In this document: positions 7,571 through 15,744 of the stretch, in pieces
Layout: every line of letters begins with the position of its first letter
Position numbering within the stretch: position 1 is the first letter of the stretch
Made by a program: the position numbers and the translations under genes
The notes under the pieces: generated by a model
What the model was told of the DNA's origin: nothing
The model's database searches: none
Seen by the model: only the letters and a program-made list of their open reading frames with translations
DNA from: JAHEKD01 sp965215945
GTDB taxonomy: Bacteria > Pseudomonadota > Gammaproteobacteria > Arenicellales > JAHEKD01
Assembly: GCA_965215945.1 (NCBI GenBank)
Contig: CBDCFC010000005.1
Coordinates: 1 to 38,607 of the forward strand
DNA: 38,607 bases
Reading direction: 5' to 3'

Positions 7571-10036
7571 ATGAAACCGGCTGCTGAAAAAATGACAATC
7601 GAACGGCTCATGCTTACTCTACAAATTCGTATTCAGGGTATTGTTCAAGGAGTGGGATTCAGGCCAACCATCTGGCGTTACGCCAAAGATCACAATATAA
7701 CGGGGCAAGTAAGCAACGACGGCAACGGTGTATTGATTATTGCGCAGGGGTATCTGTCACAATGTGATTTGTTTATTAATAAAATAAAAAACTCACCACC
7801 ACCGCTGGCGCGCATCGACAGGATTGAAACGAACAATGTTGTTGACCAAATCTGTTTTGAGAATTTTGAAATTGTTAACAGTCATCGCAATCGGATTGAC
7901 ACTGCAATCAGTCCTGATGTAGCCACTTGCCAACAATGTTTAAATGATGTAATCGATCCCTCCGGCAGGCGTTTTCGTTATCCGTTGACAAACTGCACAC
8001 ATTGCGGCCCGCGCTTTTCAATTATCAGGGCATTACCATATGATCGCACAAATACCAGCATGCATGAATTTGAACAATGCGCCGAGTGCAAGAGCGAATA
8101 TCAATCACCCGAGGATAGACGATTTCATGCCCAACCGAACTGCTGCCCCAACTGCGGACCCGTTGTCGAGCTTGTGCGATTGGACGGCAAGCCAATATAC
8201 ACAGATGCTCCTGACAAGCCTGACGATGTGGAGGTCGCCAGCACCTTGCTTCGCAACGGCGAGATTCTTGCAGTCAAGGGTATCGGTGGCTTTCATTTGG
8301 CCTGTGATGCAACTGATGAACAAACTGTGGCCCGGCTGCGCAAAATAAAACAACGCCAACACAAACCATTTGCACTAATGGCGCGTGATATCAATGTGAT
8401 CAAACACCATGCCATTGCTAATCAGCAACAGCTATTGCTGCTGGGAAGCATCCAGGCACCGGTTGTATTGCTGAATAAAATCGATAAACCACCAATTACA
8501 CACCACCAAACCGATAACCATGATGAAATCCGGCTTGAGTATACAAGGCCGGTAGCCGATTCAGTTGCCCCGGGAATTAACCAACTGGGCTTTATGCTGC
8601 CTTATACACCATTACATCAGCTGCTGCTAAGACGCATAAATCGTCCTGTCGTTTTAACCTCAGCCAATATTTCCGGTCATTCTCAAATAATCGATAACAA
8701 TCAAATCGTTGATAAATTTAAAGGCAAAGTAGATTATGCTTTATGGCATCAACGAGATATTGTTAACCGGGTCGACGACTCGGTTGTTCAGTTTAGTTCC
8801 GGCACATCAAGAACAATTCGACGCTCAAGGGGCTATGCTCCCATGTCATTGCCGCTGCCGGCGGGTTTTGAAAGGTCTGTGGACTTGACCGCATTCGGTG
8901 CCGAATTGAAAAATACATTCTGTTTTATAAAGCGTGGTCAACTGGTCTTATCTCAACATATAGGCGATCTTAAAAATTTGATTGTTCATGAAGATTATAA
9001 AACCAATATCCACCTGTACAACAAACTGTATCAACATACGCCGAAAAAATTAGTCGCCGATCTGCATCCTCAATATTTGTCCACCAAATACGCTGAGCAA
9101 TGTGCACAAACATTTGACCTGCCGCTGCAGTCTGTACAACACCATCATGCTCATGTCGCCTCATGTCTGTTTGAAAATAACCGGCCACTTGAGGCAAAGC
9201 CGGTTTTAGGCATCGTGTTGGATGGCCTAGGTTACGGATGGGACGATACTCTGTGGGGAGGCGAGTTTCTATTAGCAGATTATGTCAGTGTGAAACGGCT
9301 GGCCACGTTTAAGCCAGTCCATATGATCGGCGGATCACAGGCTTCACTTGAGCCCTGGCGTAACTGTTATGCCCATTTAAACGCAGGAATGGGATGGGCC
9401 GAAGTTGAAAGTAAATTCAAAGGGCTTGAGCTTATTGCTTATCTCAAACAAAAACCGATAAAAACATTGGACGCCATGGTTAAACAAAGTATTAACTCTC
9501 CGCTGACATCTTCGTGCGGCCGATTGTTTGATGCGGTCAGCGCAGCAGTAGGTGTTTGTCGTGAAAACAACTCTTATGAGGGCCAGGCTGCTATGGAGCT
9601 GGAATCCCTGATCGATAAAAACGCCCTATTCAAAGAGGATGATTCCCTGGCTTATTCTTTTTCGGTTGTCGGACTCACATCATCACTCGCTTATATCGAG
9701 CCGGTTTTAATGTGGAAAGCTTTGTTGAACGACATGACCCTAAAAATACCGGTACCGATTATGGCTGCACGATTTCACAAGGGACTGGCAAATACCCTAG
9801 TGTTGATGGCTTTAAGGCTCTGCGAAAAGCATGACATCGAAACCGTAGCCTTGTCAGGAGGTGTATTTCAAAACAGCACTCTGCTCGAACTGGTGATAAC
9901 CGGCTTGGAAACAAACAAACTCAAGGTACTGACACATTCTCAAATACCCGCTAACGACGGCGGAATTGCAGTGGGCCAGGCTGTTATCGGTGCCGCAAAT
10001 TCAATCTTACAAGATGGGAGGCAATCATGTGCTTAG
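7571..10036 (+). CDS. hypF: HypF, carbamoyltransferase for cyanide ligand synthesis
   Basis: HypF uses carbamoyl phosphate and ATP to place a carbamoyl group on the C-terminal cysteine of HypE, the first step in making the CN ligands of the active-site iron. The 821-residue protein has an acylphosphatase domain (about 15-105, IVQGVGFRP), a double zinc-finger region (CQQC, CTHCGP, CAEC, CPNCGP, about 120-200), a YrdC-like domain (about 215-420) and a Kae1/TobZ-like carbamoyltransferase domain with HHHAH and a late SGGVFQN motif. It is slightly longer than the usual 750-780 residues, partly from an N-terminal lead. ATG at 7592 is an alternative start that trims seven residues. It starts 4 bases after hoxC and its last 10 bases overlap hypC. 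Confidence 0.95.
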   Translation: MKPAAEKMTIERLMLTLQIRIQGIVQGVGFRPTIWRYAKDHNITGQVSNDGNGVLIIAQGYLSQCDLFINKIKNSPPPLARIDRIETNNVVDQICFENFEIVNSHRNRIDTAISPDVATCQQCLNDVIDPSGRRFRYPLTNCTHCGPRFSIIRALPYDRTNTSMHEFEQCAECKSEYQSPEDRRFHAQPNCCPNCGPVVELVRLDGKPIYTDAPDKPDDVEVASTLLRNGEILAVKGIGGFHLACDATDEQTVARLRKIKQRQHKPFALMARDINVIKHHAIANQQQLLLLGSIQAPVVLLNKIDKPPITHHQTDNHDEIRLEYTRPVADSVAPGINQLGFMLPYTPLHQLLLRRINRPVVLTSANISGHSQIIDNNQIVDKFKGKVDYALWHQRDIVNRVDDSVVQFSSGTSRTIRRSRGYAPMSLPLPAGFERSVDLTAFGAELKNTFCFIKRGQLVLSQHIGDLKNLIVHEDYKTNIHLYNKLYQHTPKKLVADLHPQYLSTKYAEQCAQTFDLPLQSVQHHHAHVASCLFENNRPLEAKPVLGIVLDGLGYGWDDTLWGGEFLLADYVSVKRLATFKPVHMIGGSQASLEPWRNCYAHLNAGMGWAEVESKFKGLELIAYLKQKPIKTLDAMVKQSINSPLTSSCGRLFDAVSAAVGVCRENNSYEGQAAMELESLIDKNALFKEDDSLAYSFSVVGLTSSLAYIEPVLMWKALLNDMTLKIPVPIMAARFHKGLANTLVLMALRLCEKHDIETVALSGGVFQNSTLLELVITGLETNKLKVLTHSQIPANDGGIAVGQAVIGAANSILQDGRQSCA

Positions 10037-10308
10037 GCATCCCCGGCCAAATAATTGAAATTAAAGACCATGGTAGAAAAACGGCAATCGTTGATGTTTC
10101 CGGTGTAAAAAGACCGGTTAATATTGCCTGTGTAATCGACGATGAACACGATATTGATTCATGTGTCGGTGATTGGGTTTTAGTCCATGTCGGCTTCGCA
10201 ATGAGCCGAATAGACGAGCAAGAGGCCCAAAAAACACTGGATATTCTGGTTGAACTGGGTGAGGCACAGGAGGAGTTGGCGGCAATGAGGGAATCAAATT
10301 TTTCGTAA
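10027..10308 (+). CDS. hypC: HypC, hydrogenase assembly chaperone
   Basis: HypC is a small chaperone (93 residues) that carries the Fe(CN)2CO precursor with HypD and delivers it to the apo large subunit. The essential N-terminal cysteine is present in MCLGIPGQI (Cys2), and the OB-like fold pattern (DVSGVKRPV, VGDWVLVHVGFAM) is complete. A clear ribosome site, GGGAGG, lies about 6 bases upstream of the ATG, inside the end of hypF. Only one HypC-type gene is seen, so it would have to serve every hydrogenase whose genes are not elsewhere supplied with their own (inference). Confidence 0.96.
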   Translation: MCLGIPGQIIEIKDHGRKTAIVDVSGVKRPVNIACVIDDEHDIDSCVGDWVLVHVGFAMSRIDEQEAQKTLDILVELGEAQEELAAMRESNFS

Positions 10309-10323
10309 ATAAAGGCAGGAACT

Positions 10324-11025
10324 ATGAGCGACACATCCAAACAATTACGCGAGTTATATCCGTTCTTGCATGGCGATGCAAAAGACCCTGCACAAGAAAC
10401 CCGGGCATTGCTTGAATCGGTTAAGCAGAAGTCGCAACACTCAGTAGATGTTAAACAGAGTTTTTTCGAAAATAATGCACACACCCTGGTTGATATGGCT
10501 GGCGCTATTGCGAAAACCTATCTGAATAATGGCCGGATTCTAACCATGGGTAACGGCGGTTCCAGTTGTGATGCATCACATTTTGCTGTTGAGTTTCAAC
10601 ACCCTGTTACAGCCGGGCGCCCGGCTTTACCTGCAATTAATCTAGTGATGGACACGGCCATGATAAGCGCTGTTTCGAACGATATAGGCACAAAACACGT
10701 GTTTGTCAGGCAACTGGAAGCTCATGGCAAACCCAACGACACCTTGGTTGGTTTTTCGACCAGTGGCAATTCTGACAATCTGATTGCCGCCTATGAAAAG
10801 GCCCGCCAAATAGGAATATGCACTATAGGGTTAGCCGGTGGAGACGGCGGAGAAATGTTCTCCAGTGGTTTGCTTGATTATTGTGTAGTGGTAAAAACCG
10901 ATTCCATTCATCGGGTTCAGGAAACCCATGTGGCCACCTATCATATTTTGTGGGATCTGGTGCACACTATATTGTCTGATTGCAGGGGAAAACTTGCCGA
11001 CGATATAAAGGCGAAAAAAGCATGA
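10324..11025 (+). CDS. SIS-domain sugar-phosphate isomerase, GmhA-like, inside the hyp operon
   Basis: The 233-residue protein is closest in pattern to GmhA (sedoheptulose-7-phosphate isomerase). After an N-terminal extension of about 40 residues it has MGNGGSSCDASHFAVE, then STSGNSDN and, late, RVQETHVATYH. The His and Glu after GNGGS and the Gln and His of the last motif match catalytic residues of GmhA, so it looks active. It begins 15 bases after hypC with a good ribosome site (AGGA) and its TGA overlaps the hypD ATG, which ties its expression to hydrogenase maturation. What an isomerase does there is unknown to me. It may be a heptose enzyme carried along, or supply or sense a metabolite. 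No heptose-pathway gene lies nearby. Confidence 0.85.
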   Translation: MSDTSKQLRELYPFLHGDAKDPAQETRALLESVKQKSQHSVDVKQSFFENNAHTLVDMAGAIAKTYLNNGRILTMGNGGSSCDASHFAVEFQHPVTAGRPALPAINLVMDTAMISAVSNDIGTKHVFVRQLEAHGKPNDTLVGFSTSGNSDNLIAAYEKARQIGICTIGLAGGDGGEMFSSGLLDYCVVVKTDSIHRVQETHVATYHILWDLVHTILSDCRGKLADDIKAKKA

Positions 11026-12170
11026 AATACGTAGATGAATTCCGGGCCCCTGAAAAGGCGAACTTTTTGAAAACTGAAATTGGTACGCTGATAGCAAAAC
11101 TCGAAATAAAGCCTGCCCGGCCATTACAGTTGATGGAGTTTTGCGGTGGACATACACATACCATTTTTCGTTATGGTATTGAACAAATGCTGCCGGATGA
11201 AATTGAGCTGGTCCACGGACCCGGTTGCCCGGTTTGCGTATTACCTATGGGCAGGGTAGACGACTGCGTTGCTTTGGCTGAACGTCCGAATGTGATCTTC
11301 ACTACATTTGGCGACGCAATGCGAGTACCGGGGTCAAAAAAATCACTGCTCCAGGCTAAAGCAGATGGAGCCGACGTTCGCATGGTTTATTCGCCGTTGG
11401 ATGCTCTGGAGCTAGCTCGAAAAAATCCAGATCGTGAGGTTGTTTTTTTTGCGCTTGGGTTTGAAACCACTATGCCGAGTACTGCTTTAACGGTATTACA
11501 AGCTGAGCAGGAGAATATCAATAACTTTTCACTGTTCTGCAATCACATAACCACTGTTCCAACCATTAAGGCTATTCTCGATTCTCCGGACATGCGAATT
11601 GACGGCTTTCTTGCCCCCGGCCATGTCAGTATGGTGGTGGGTGAACAACCATTTCATTTTGTTGCAGAAACCTATAAAAAGCCCATCGTTATCAGCGGAT
11701 TTGAACCGCTGGATATTCTTCAATCAATCTGGATGTTGCTGGTGCAACTAACCGAACAACGACATGATGTTGAAAATCAGTATGTCAGGATTGTTCCAAA
11801 ACAAGGCAATAAACCCGCTATGGAGGCATTGACAAAGGTGTTTGAATTACGCGAATTCTTTGAATGGCGAGGGCTCGGTTCCATTGATCATTCGGGTGTC
11901 CGGATACGGGATGAGTTTGCCAGTTATGATGCCGAGCGGAAGTTTTCCATGCCGAATTTGAAAATTGCAGACCCTAAATCCTGCCAATGCGGAGAAGTAC
12001 TCAAGGGCGTTATAAGGCCCTGGGAATGTAAAGTATTTGGAACGCAGTGCAATCCTGAAACTCCGATGGGTGCATTAATGGTTTCAACGGAAGGCGCCTG
12101 TGCCGCCTATTATAATTTTGGCCATCTCGACGAATTGCTTAGCAAACGCAATATTTCATCTTCGTCATGA
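11022..12170 (+). CDS. hypD: HypD, Fe-S scaffold for the Fe(CN)2CO cofactor
   Basis: HypD forms the complex with HypC and HypE on which CN and CO are attached to iron. The 382-residue protein shows the conserved cysteine motifs: FCGGHTHTIFRYG near the start, GPGCPVC, then FGDAMRVPGS, GFETTMP and APGHVS. The C-terminal [4Fe-4S] region has CQCG, WECKVFGTQCNP and TEGACAAY. The start is the ATG at 11022 that overlaps the preceding stop (ATGA); the open frame upstream is inside the isomerase gene. Its own TGA overlaps the hypE ATG. Length is typical. Confidence 0.96.
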   Translation: MKYVDEFRAPEKANFLKTEIGTLIAKLEIKPARPLQLMEFCGGHTHTIFRYGIEQMLPDEIELVHGPGCPVCVLPMGRVDDCVALAERPNVIFTTFGDAMRVPGSKKSLLQAKADGADVRMVYSPLDALELARKNPDREVVFFALGFETTMPSTALTVLQAEQENINNFSLFCNHITTVPTIKAILDSPDMRIDGFLAPGHVSMVVGEQPFHFVAETYKKPIVISGFEPLDILQSIWMLLVQLTEQRHDVENQYVRIVPKQGNKPAMEALTKVFELREFFEWRGLGSIDHSGVRIRDEFASYDAERKFSMPNLKIADPKSCQCGEVLKGVIRPWECKVFGTQCNPETPMGALMVSTEGACAAYYNFGHLDELLSKRNISSSS

Positions 12171-13237
12171 GTAATCGAGAAGCAAACACTATTCGAAAAC
12201 GCAGCGGCACCGTGCATGCAAAAACGGTAAACATGTCCCATGGCAGCGGCGGCAAAGTCATGCGCGACCTGATTGATGATGTTTTCAGAGCTACTTTTGA
12301 CAACGATGAATTAAACAAGCTGGATGACCAGGCGCGCTTCAAAATCGACGATCTGGCCGCACAGGGTAACAGACTGGCAATGACAACCGATTCATATGTG
12401 GTTGATCCGCTGTTTTTTCCGGGTGGCGACATAGGCAAGCTTGCGGTTAACGGCACGATTAATGACCTGGCTGTCGGTGGTGCCTTACCCCGCTATTTAA
12501 GCTGTGCAGTCATTCTGGAAGAAGGTCTGCCGATCAAACAATTACGCATTATCGCACATTCGATGAAACAAGCTGCCGAAGATGCAGACGTGCAAATAGT
12601 CACCGGGGATACTAAAGTTGTACCGGCCGGGGCGGCAGACAAATTGTTTATTAACACCTGTGGAATTGGTGTGATTCCACAAAACGTAGATCTCAGTGTC
12701 AATCGCATCCAAAGTGGTGATGTGATTTTGGTCAATGGTTTCATTGGTGATCATGGTGCTGCAATTGTTGACGCCCGTGGCGATATGATGCTTGAAAATA
12801 CTATTCAAACTGACTGCCAGGCATTAAATTCACTGGCTGTAAAAATGTTAGAGACCTGCCCGGAAATTCACTGCATGAGGGATGCGACCCGCGGCGGCAT
12901 TGCCACGGTGCTAAATGAGTTTGCCGTTGAAAGTAACAGCTGCATACGGGTTGATGAGCGGTCCATTCCCATACGTGAAGAGGTGCGCGGCATGTGTGAA
13001 ATACTCGGCCTGGATCCGCTTTATCTTGCCAACGAAGGGAAATTGCTTGCCGCTGTACCGGCACAACAGGCAGACAAATTATTAAATACAATGCAAAATC
13101 ACCCTGCTGGTAAAAATAGTTCCATCGTAGCGCGTGTTTCAGAAAAACCCGAATCAACGGTTATTTTGTCAACCTTATTTGGCGGTGAGCGCATTGTGGA
13201 TATGCTGGTCGGGGAGCAATTACCAAGAATATGTTAA
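12167..13237 (+). CDS. hypE: HypE, carbamoyl dehydratase forming cyanide
   Basis: HypE accepts the carbamoyl group from HypF on its last cysteine and dehydrates it to a thiocyanate that donates CN to HypCD. The 356-residue protein belongs to the PurM-like ATPases. It has MSHGSGGK near residue 23, TTDSYVVDPLFFPGGDIG, GDTKVVPAG and RDATRGG, and ends PRIC, so the required C-terminal Cys is the very last residue. It begins with an overlap with hypD (ATGA) and closes the core maturation genes. The N-terminus is about 15 residues longer than in many homologues; no better internal start is apparent. Confidence 0.96.
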   Translation: MSNREANTIRKRSGTVHAKTVNMSHGSGGKVMRDLIDDVFRATFDNDELNKLDDQARFKIDDLAAQGNRLAMTTDSYVVDPLFFPGGDIGKLAVNGTINDLAVGGALPRYLSCAVILEEGLPIKQLRIIAHSMKQAAEDADVQIVTGDTKVVPAGAADKLFINTCGIGVIPQNVDLSVNRIQSGDVILVNGFIGDHGAAIVDARGDMMLENTIQTDCQALNSLAVKMLETCPEIHCMRDATRGGIATVLNEFAVESNSCIRVDERSIPIREEVRGMCEILGLDPLYLANEGKLLAAVPAQQADKLLNTMQNHPAGKNSSIVARVSEKPESTVILSTLFGGERIVDMLVGEQLPRIC

Positions 13238-13310
13238 TCCGGGAACAACCAACGACTATGCTAACAGCCGACTGTCCGGATAAGCTTCCGGGCCGGAGTA
13301 ACACAACATA

Positions 13311-14018
13311 ATGTTAAGCTTGCTACTACTCGGATTTCTGCTTGGCATGCGTCATGCACTCGAGGCCGATCACCTTGCAGCAGTGACATCATTAGCCATA
13401 CAAACTGACTCCTTCCGGCAGGCTGCCAAACACGGTGCCATCTGGGGTATCGGACATACCCTCGCTCTTTTGGTATTTTGCACAATTTCCCTTTCACTGG
13501 ACAGTCTGATAAATCAACGTTTTTCCAGCATGCTGGAGTCGATAGTGGGTTTAATGCTGATCGCTCTGGGCTGTGATGTCATATACAAGTTAATCAAAAA
13601 CAAAATTCACTTTCATTTTCATCAACATGAAAGCAACCATCCTCACTTTCACGCACACTCGCATGGCAATGAAATGATGAGCAATCACAGTTCATCACCG
13701 CACAATCATCAGCATAACCATCATTTCCCCTATCGAACCTTAATGGTAGGCCTGATGCACGGTATGGCCGGTTCCGCAGCATTGATATTATTAACCTTAA
13801 AAATGCCAATTACACCAGCCATAGGGTTTCTTTACATTTTGTTGTTTGGACTTGGGTCAATCATAGGGATGACCGTACTGTCGGTAATTATTGTTGTTCC
13901 GCTGCTTAAATCTGCCAAGCGTCTAACCTGGATCTATAACGCCATGCACGTCATGGCAGGTACAATAACAATTGTACTAGGTTTATCTATTTTATTTAAT
14001 CACTTATCGTTTTTATAA
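13311..14018 (+). CDS. Nickel/cobalt permease of the UreH/NiCoT type
   Basis: This integral membrane protein of 235 residues has about six hydrophobic segments and probably imports nickel for the hydrogenase. The first helix carries RHALEADH, the HAxxADH-type signature of nickel/cobalt transporters. A central hydrophilic loop (about residues 99-143) is extremely rich in histidine (HFHFHQH, HFHAHSH, HNHQHNHH) and is likely a metal-binding buffer. GLMHGMAGSAALI follows. The gene lies 73 bases after hypE on the same strand and is probably the last gene of the operon; a GGAG sits about 13 bases before the ATG. Direction of transport and the choice of Ni over Co are inferred from context. Confidence 0.85.
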   Translation: MLSLLLLGFLLGMRHALEADHLAAVTSLAIQTDSFRQAAKHGAIWGIGHTLALLVFCTISLSLDSLINQRFSSMLESIVGLMLIALGCDVIYKLIKNKIHFHFHQHESNHPHFHAHSHGNEMMSNHSSSPHNHQHNHHFPYRTLMVGLMHGMAGSAALILLTLKMPITPAIGFLYILLFGLGSIIGMTVLSVIIVVPLLKSAKRLTWIYNAMHVMAGTITIVLGLSILFNHLSFL

Positions 14019-14029
14019 GCAGTTGTTGA

Positions 14030-14150
14030 AACAGCAATCCAATTTTAAAATTCATCATTATATTGTTAGCCGAATTTTTATAGAGATTTCGTGTGTAAGT
14101 TATCAAGTCTGCCTGCAAATAGATTTCTATCCAGAACAACCTCCAACGTT
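14030..14150 (-). pseudogene. Decayed fragment of a GNAT acetyltransferase gene
   Basis: Read on the - strand this stretch encodes IYLQADLITYTRNLYKN, which matches the C-terminal GNAT pattern seen in the intact neighbour (IDLQTAQDNFTAQGLYKK). At DNA level, 14036-14140 also aligns with 14430-14535 (shared ATTCATCA, ATTTTT, ATAGA, TGCAAAT blocks), with several indels. No start, acetyl-CoA loop or intact frame is present, so only the last third remains. It may be the relic of a duplicated or related GNAT gene. Confidence 0.6.
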
Positions 14151-14219
14151 TACTACTGGACTTGTTCAGAAGTTCCTTAGTTTCTATTTTCGCGCAGTGC
14201 TGTCCCATTAACTTTATTT

Positions 14220-14303
14220 CGTCATGCCGGACTCGATCCGGCATCCAGAAAACCCTTTAAAATGCTGGATTCCGGATACCGCCTTTGGCGGTTCCGGAAT
14301 GAC
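14220..14303. repeat. REP-like element made of two hairpins
   Basis: The first hairpin is ATGCCGGA / TCCGGCAT (14224-14231 with 14237-14244, loop CTCGA). The second is ATTCCGGA plus ACCGCC pairing with GGCGGT plus TCCGGAAT (14269-14300, loop TTT, one bulged T). The ends read CGTCATG and GAATGAC, so the whole unit is also roughly palindromic. The GTCATNCCGGA...ATCCAG wording is typical of dispersed intergenic palindromes in many proteobacteria. It lies in the 381-base gap between the permease and the GNAT gene; the rest of that gap holds only the GNAT fragment. It could also stop transcription from either side. Confidence 0.8.
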
Positions 14304-14399
14304 CCCAGAGGGTTCTGTGATTCATGTCTTATTCTGATATTTCCTTGTTTATCCGTTGATTTACAGGGATTTGCACTTGAATTTCATGACCTTAACGGA

Positions 14400-14858
14400 T
14401 CAGCAATGATTTTCGCGAATCAAGTAATAACTCCAGTTCTGGAATTCATCACTGTGTTGATAACCAAATTTTTTGTATAGACCTTGTGCGGTAAAATTAT
14501 CTTGTGCAGTTTGCAAATCTATTCGGCTCGCCCCGATCTCGTTAGCCTCTTGACGGGCTTGATCCAGCAAAGCATACCCTACCCCTGTTTTTCTGACACT
14601 TTGATCGACGAATAAATCATAAAGGACTAAAATTTTAATCATCTCCACTGAACAAAACGAAGGATAAAGCTGGGTAAAACCTTTGGGCTCATCGTTAATA
14701 AGGGCCAAAAATATAGTGGACTCATTATTGGCCAAGCGATCATAAATAAACTCTCTGGCCAACTCCAAATCCCCAGGCTGCTCATAAAACTTTCGATAAG
14801 CGTTGAATAATGGCAACACCGATTCAACATCATTAGCTGTAGCTCGAATGATTTTCAT
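14400..14858 (-). CDS. GNAT-family N-acetyltransferase
   Basis: This is a 152-residue acetyl-CoA-dependent acetyltransferase with unknown acceptor. It shows the N-terminal IIRATANDVES start, a beta4 strand (LYDLFVDQSVR), the acetyl-CoA-binding loop KTGVGYALLDQA (form RxxGxGxxLL, with the first Arg/Gln position being K) and the C-terminal AQGLYKKFGY. The ATG at 14858 is chosen because it begins the domain and lies one base after the stop of the methyltransferase gene, so the two are probably translated together. The frame is open 45 bases further, inside that gene. A fragment of a similar gene lies 250 bases downstream. Confidence 0.85.
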   Translation of the reverse strand: MKIIRATANDVESVLPLFNAYRKFYEQPGDLELAREFIYDRLANNESTIFLALINDEPKGFTQLYPSFCSVEMIKILVLYDLFVDQSVRKTGVGYALLDQARQEANEIGASRIDLQTAQDNFTAQGLYKKFGYQHSDEFQNWSYYLIRENHC

Positions 14859-14859
14859 A

Positions 14860-15642
14860 CTATGCTGTTTTTTGTCCTCTGAAATGATGTGGACAATGTT
14901 CACCTGTTTGCAAAACTTTGATCATTGCAGTCCAGGTATCTATATTTGCTTGTAACAAATCCACACCTATTGTTTGTTCAAATTCCTCTCGTCTTGGCCC
15001 GGTTAACTCGGCTAGCTCTTGCTTGGCTTGTTCGAAATACCAAGGATTACGATTGAGCAACTCCACATTAACAAAACCTGCTTTTTCTAATGCCTGTTGG
15101 TAACGATCAGGCGATGTCATTGCAAATTCAAGACCTTCTGCTTCTACGTAAGCGTTCATCTCGGTGGAAGGTTCATTGTCATGAGAAATCAGCCAATCCG
15201 AAGCCACAAACCATCCACCTGGTTTTAAAATTCGATAAGCCTCTTGGGCCAATGATTCCTTATCGGCTATATGAATTATCGAATCTTTGCTAAAAACAAT
15301 ATCAAACTCAGCATCAGCAAAAGGAAACGGACCAGGTGTGACTTTTTTGATCTCAACTCGATCTGAAAATCCTGCATCGTTAACGTGCTTTCGTGCTGTT
15401 TGACAAACTGGTTCTTCAACATCGATACCAATAACTTGAGCTGCGTGATAATCGCGGGCCAACGACAATGTTATGCCACCAGCCCCACAGCCGATGTCTA
15501 AAACTTTTTTTTCTTTTAGATCGACACCTGTTAATAACCTGGCAACTTCTTCAGGGCCGCCAGGAGATAAATAACCTTCGCCCCAGATTAGTTCCAGAAA
15601 ATTAATACTCTGTTGGTCGTATAAGTCTTCGCCGTGTGACAT
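14860..15642 (-). CDS. SAM-dependent methyltransferase, phosphoethanolamine-methyltransferase-like
   Basis: This class I methyltransferase has 260 residues. The SAM-binding motif I is VLDIGCGAGG at 47-56, the acidic strand end is GIDVEEP, and later come FSKDSIIHI and LKPGGWFVASDW. The lead WGEGYLSPGGPEEV and the DSIIHI / LKPGG spacing resemble phosphoethanolamine and small-amine N-methyltransferases. The substrate cannot be decided from sequence, and a polyamine, glycine-betaine or phospholipid head-group role is possible. It is first of a two-gene - strand unit with the GNAT gene. About 100 AT-rich bases separate it from the end of gyrA and hold no recognisable terminator. Confidence 0.8.
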   Translation of the reverse strand: MSHGEDLYDQQSINFLELIWGEGYLSPGGPEEVARLLTGVDLKEKKVLDIGCGAGGITLSLARDYHAAQVIGIDVEEPVCQTARKHVNDAGFSDRVEIKKVTPGPFPFADAEFDIVFSKDSIIHIADKESLAQEAYRILKPGGWFVASDWLISHDNEPSTEMNAYVEAEGLEFAMTSPDRYQQALEKAGFVNVELLNRNPWYFEQAKQELAELTGPRREEFEQTIGVDLLQANIDTWTAMIKVLQTGEHCPHHFRGQKTA

Positions 15643-15744
15643 AACGTATATAAAGTGATTTATAAATTTAAAGTTTCTAGAGTCACCAATTAGTGAACGA
15701 TTTCCGAATTCTTAAATGAAACAGTATAGTTCCTGGTCGATTAA

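Noticed and set aside
9984..10484. A 166-codon open frame on the - strand across hypC
   Set aside because: It is antisense to hypF/hypC/isomerase coding sequence, cysteine- and serine-rich without any recognisable family, and explained as a shadow.
13238..13310. Sigma54 (-24/-12) promoter before the nickel permease gene
   Set aside because: No GG-N10-GC arrangement with flanking consensus was found; the gap is short and read-through from hypE is simpler.
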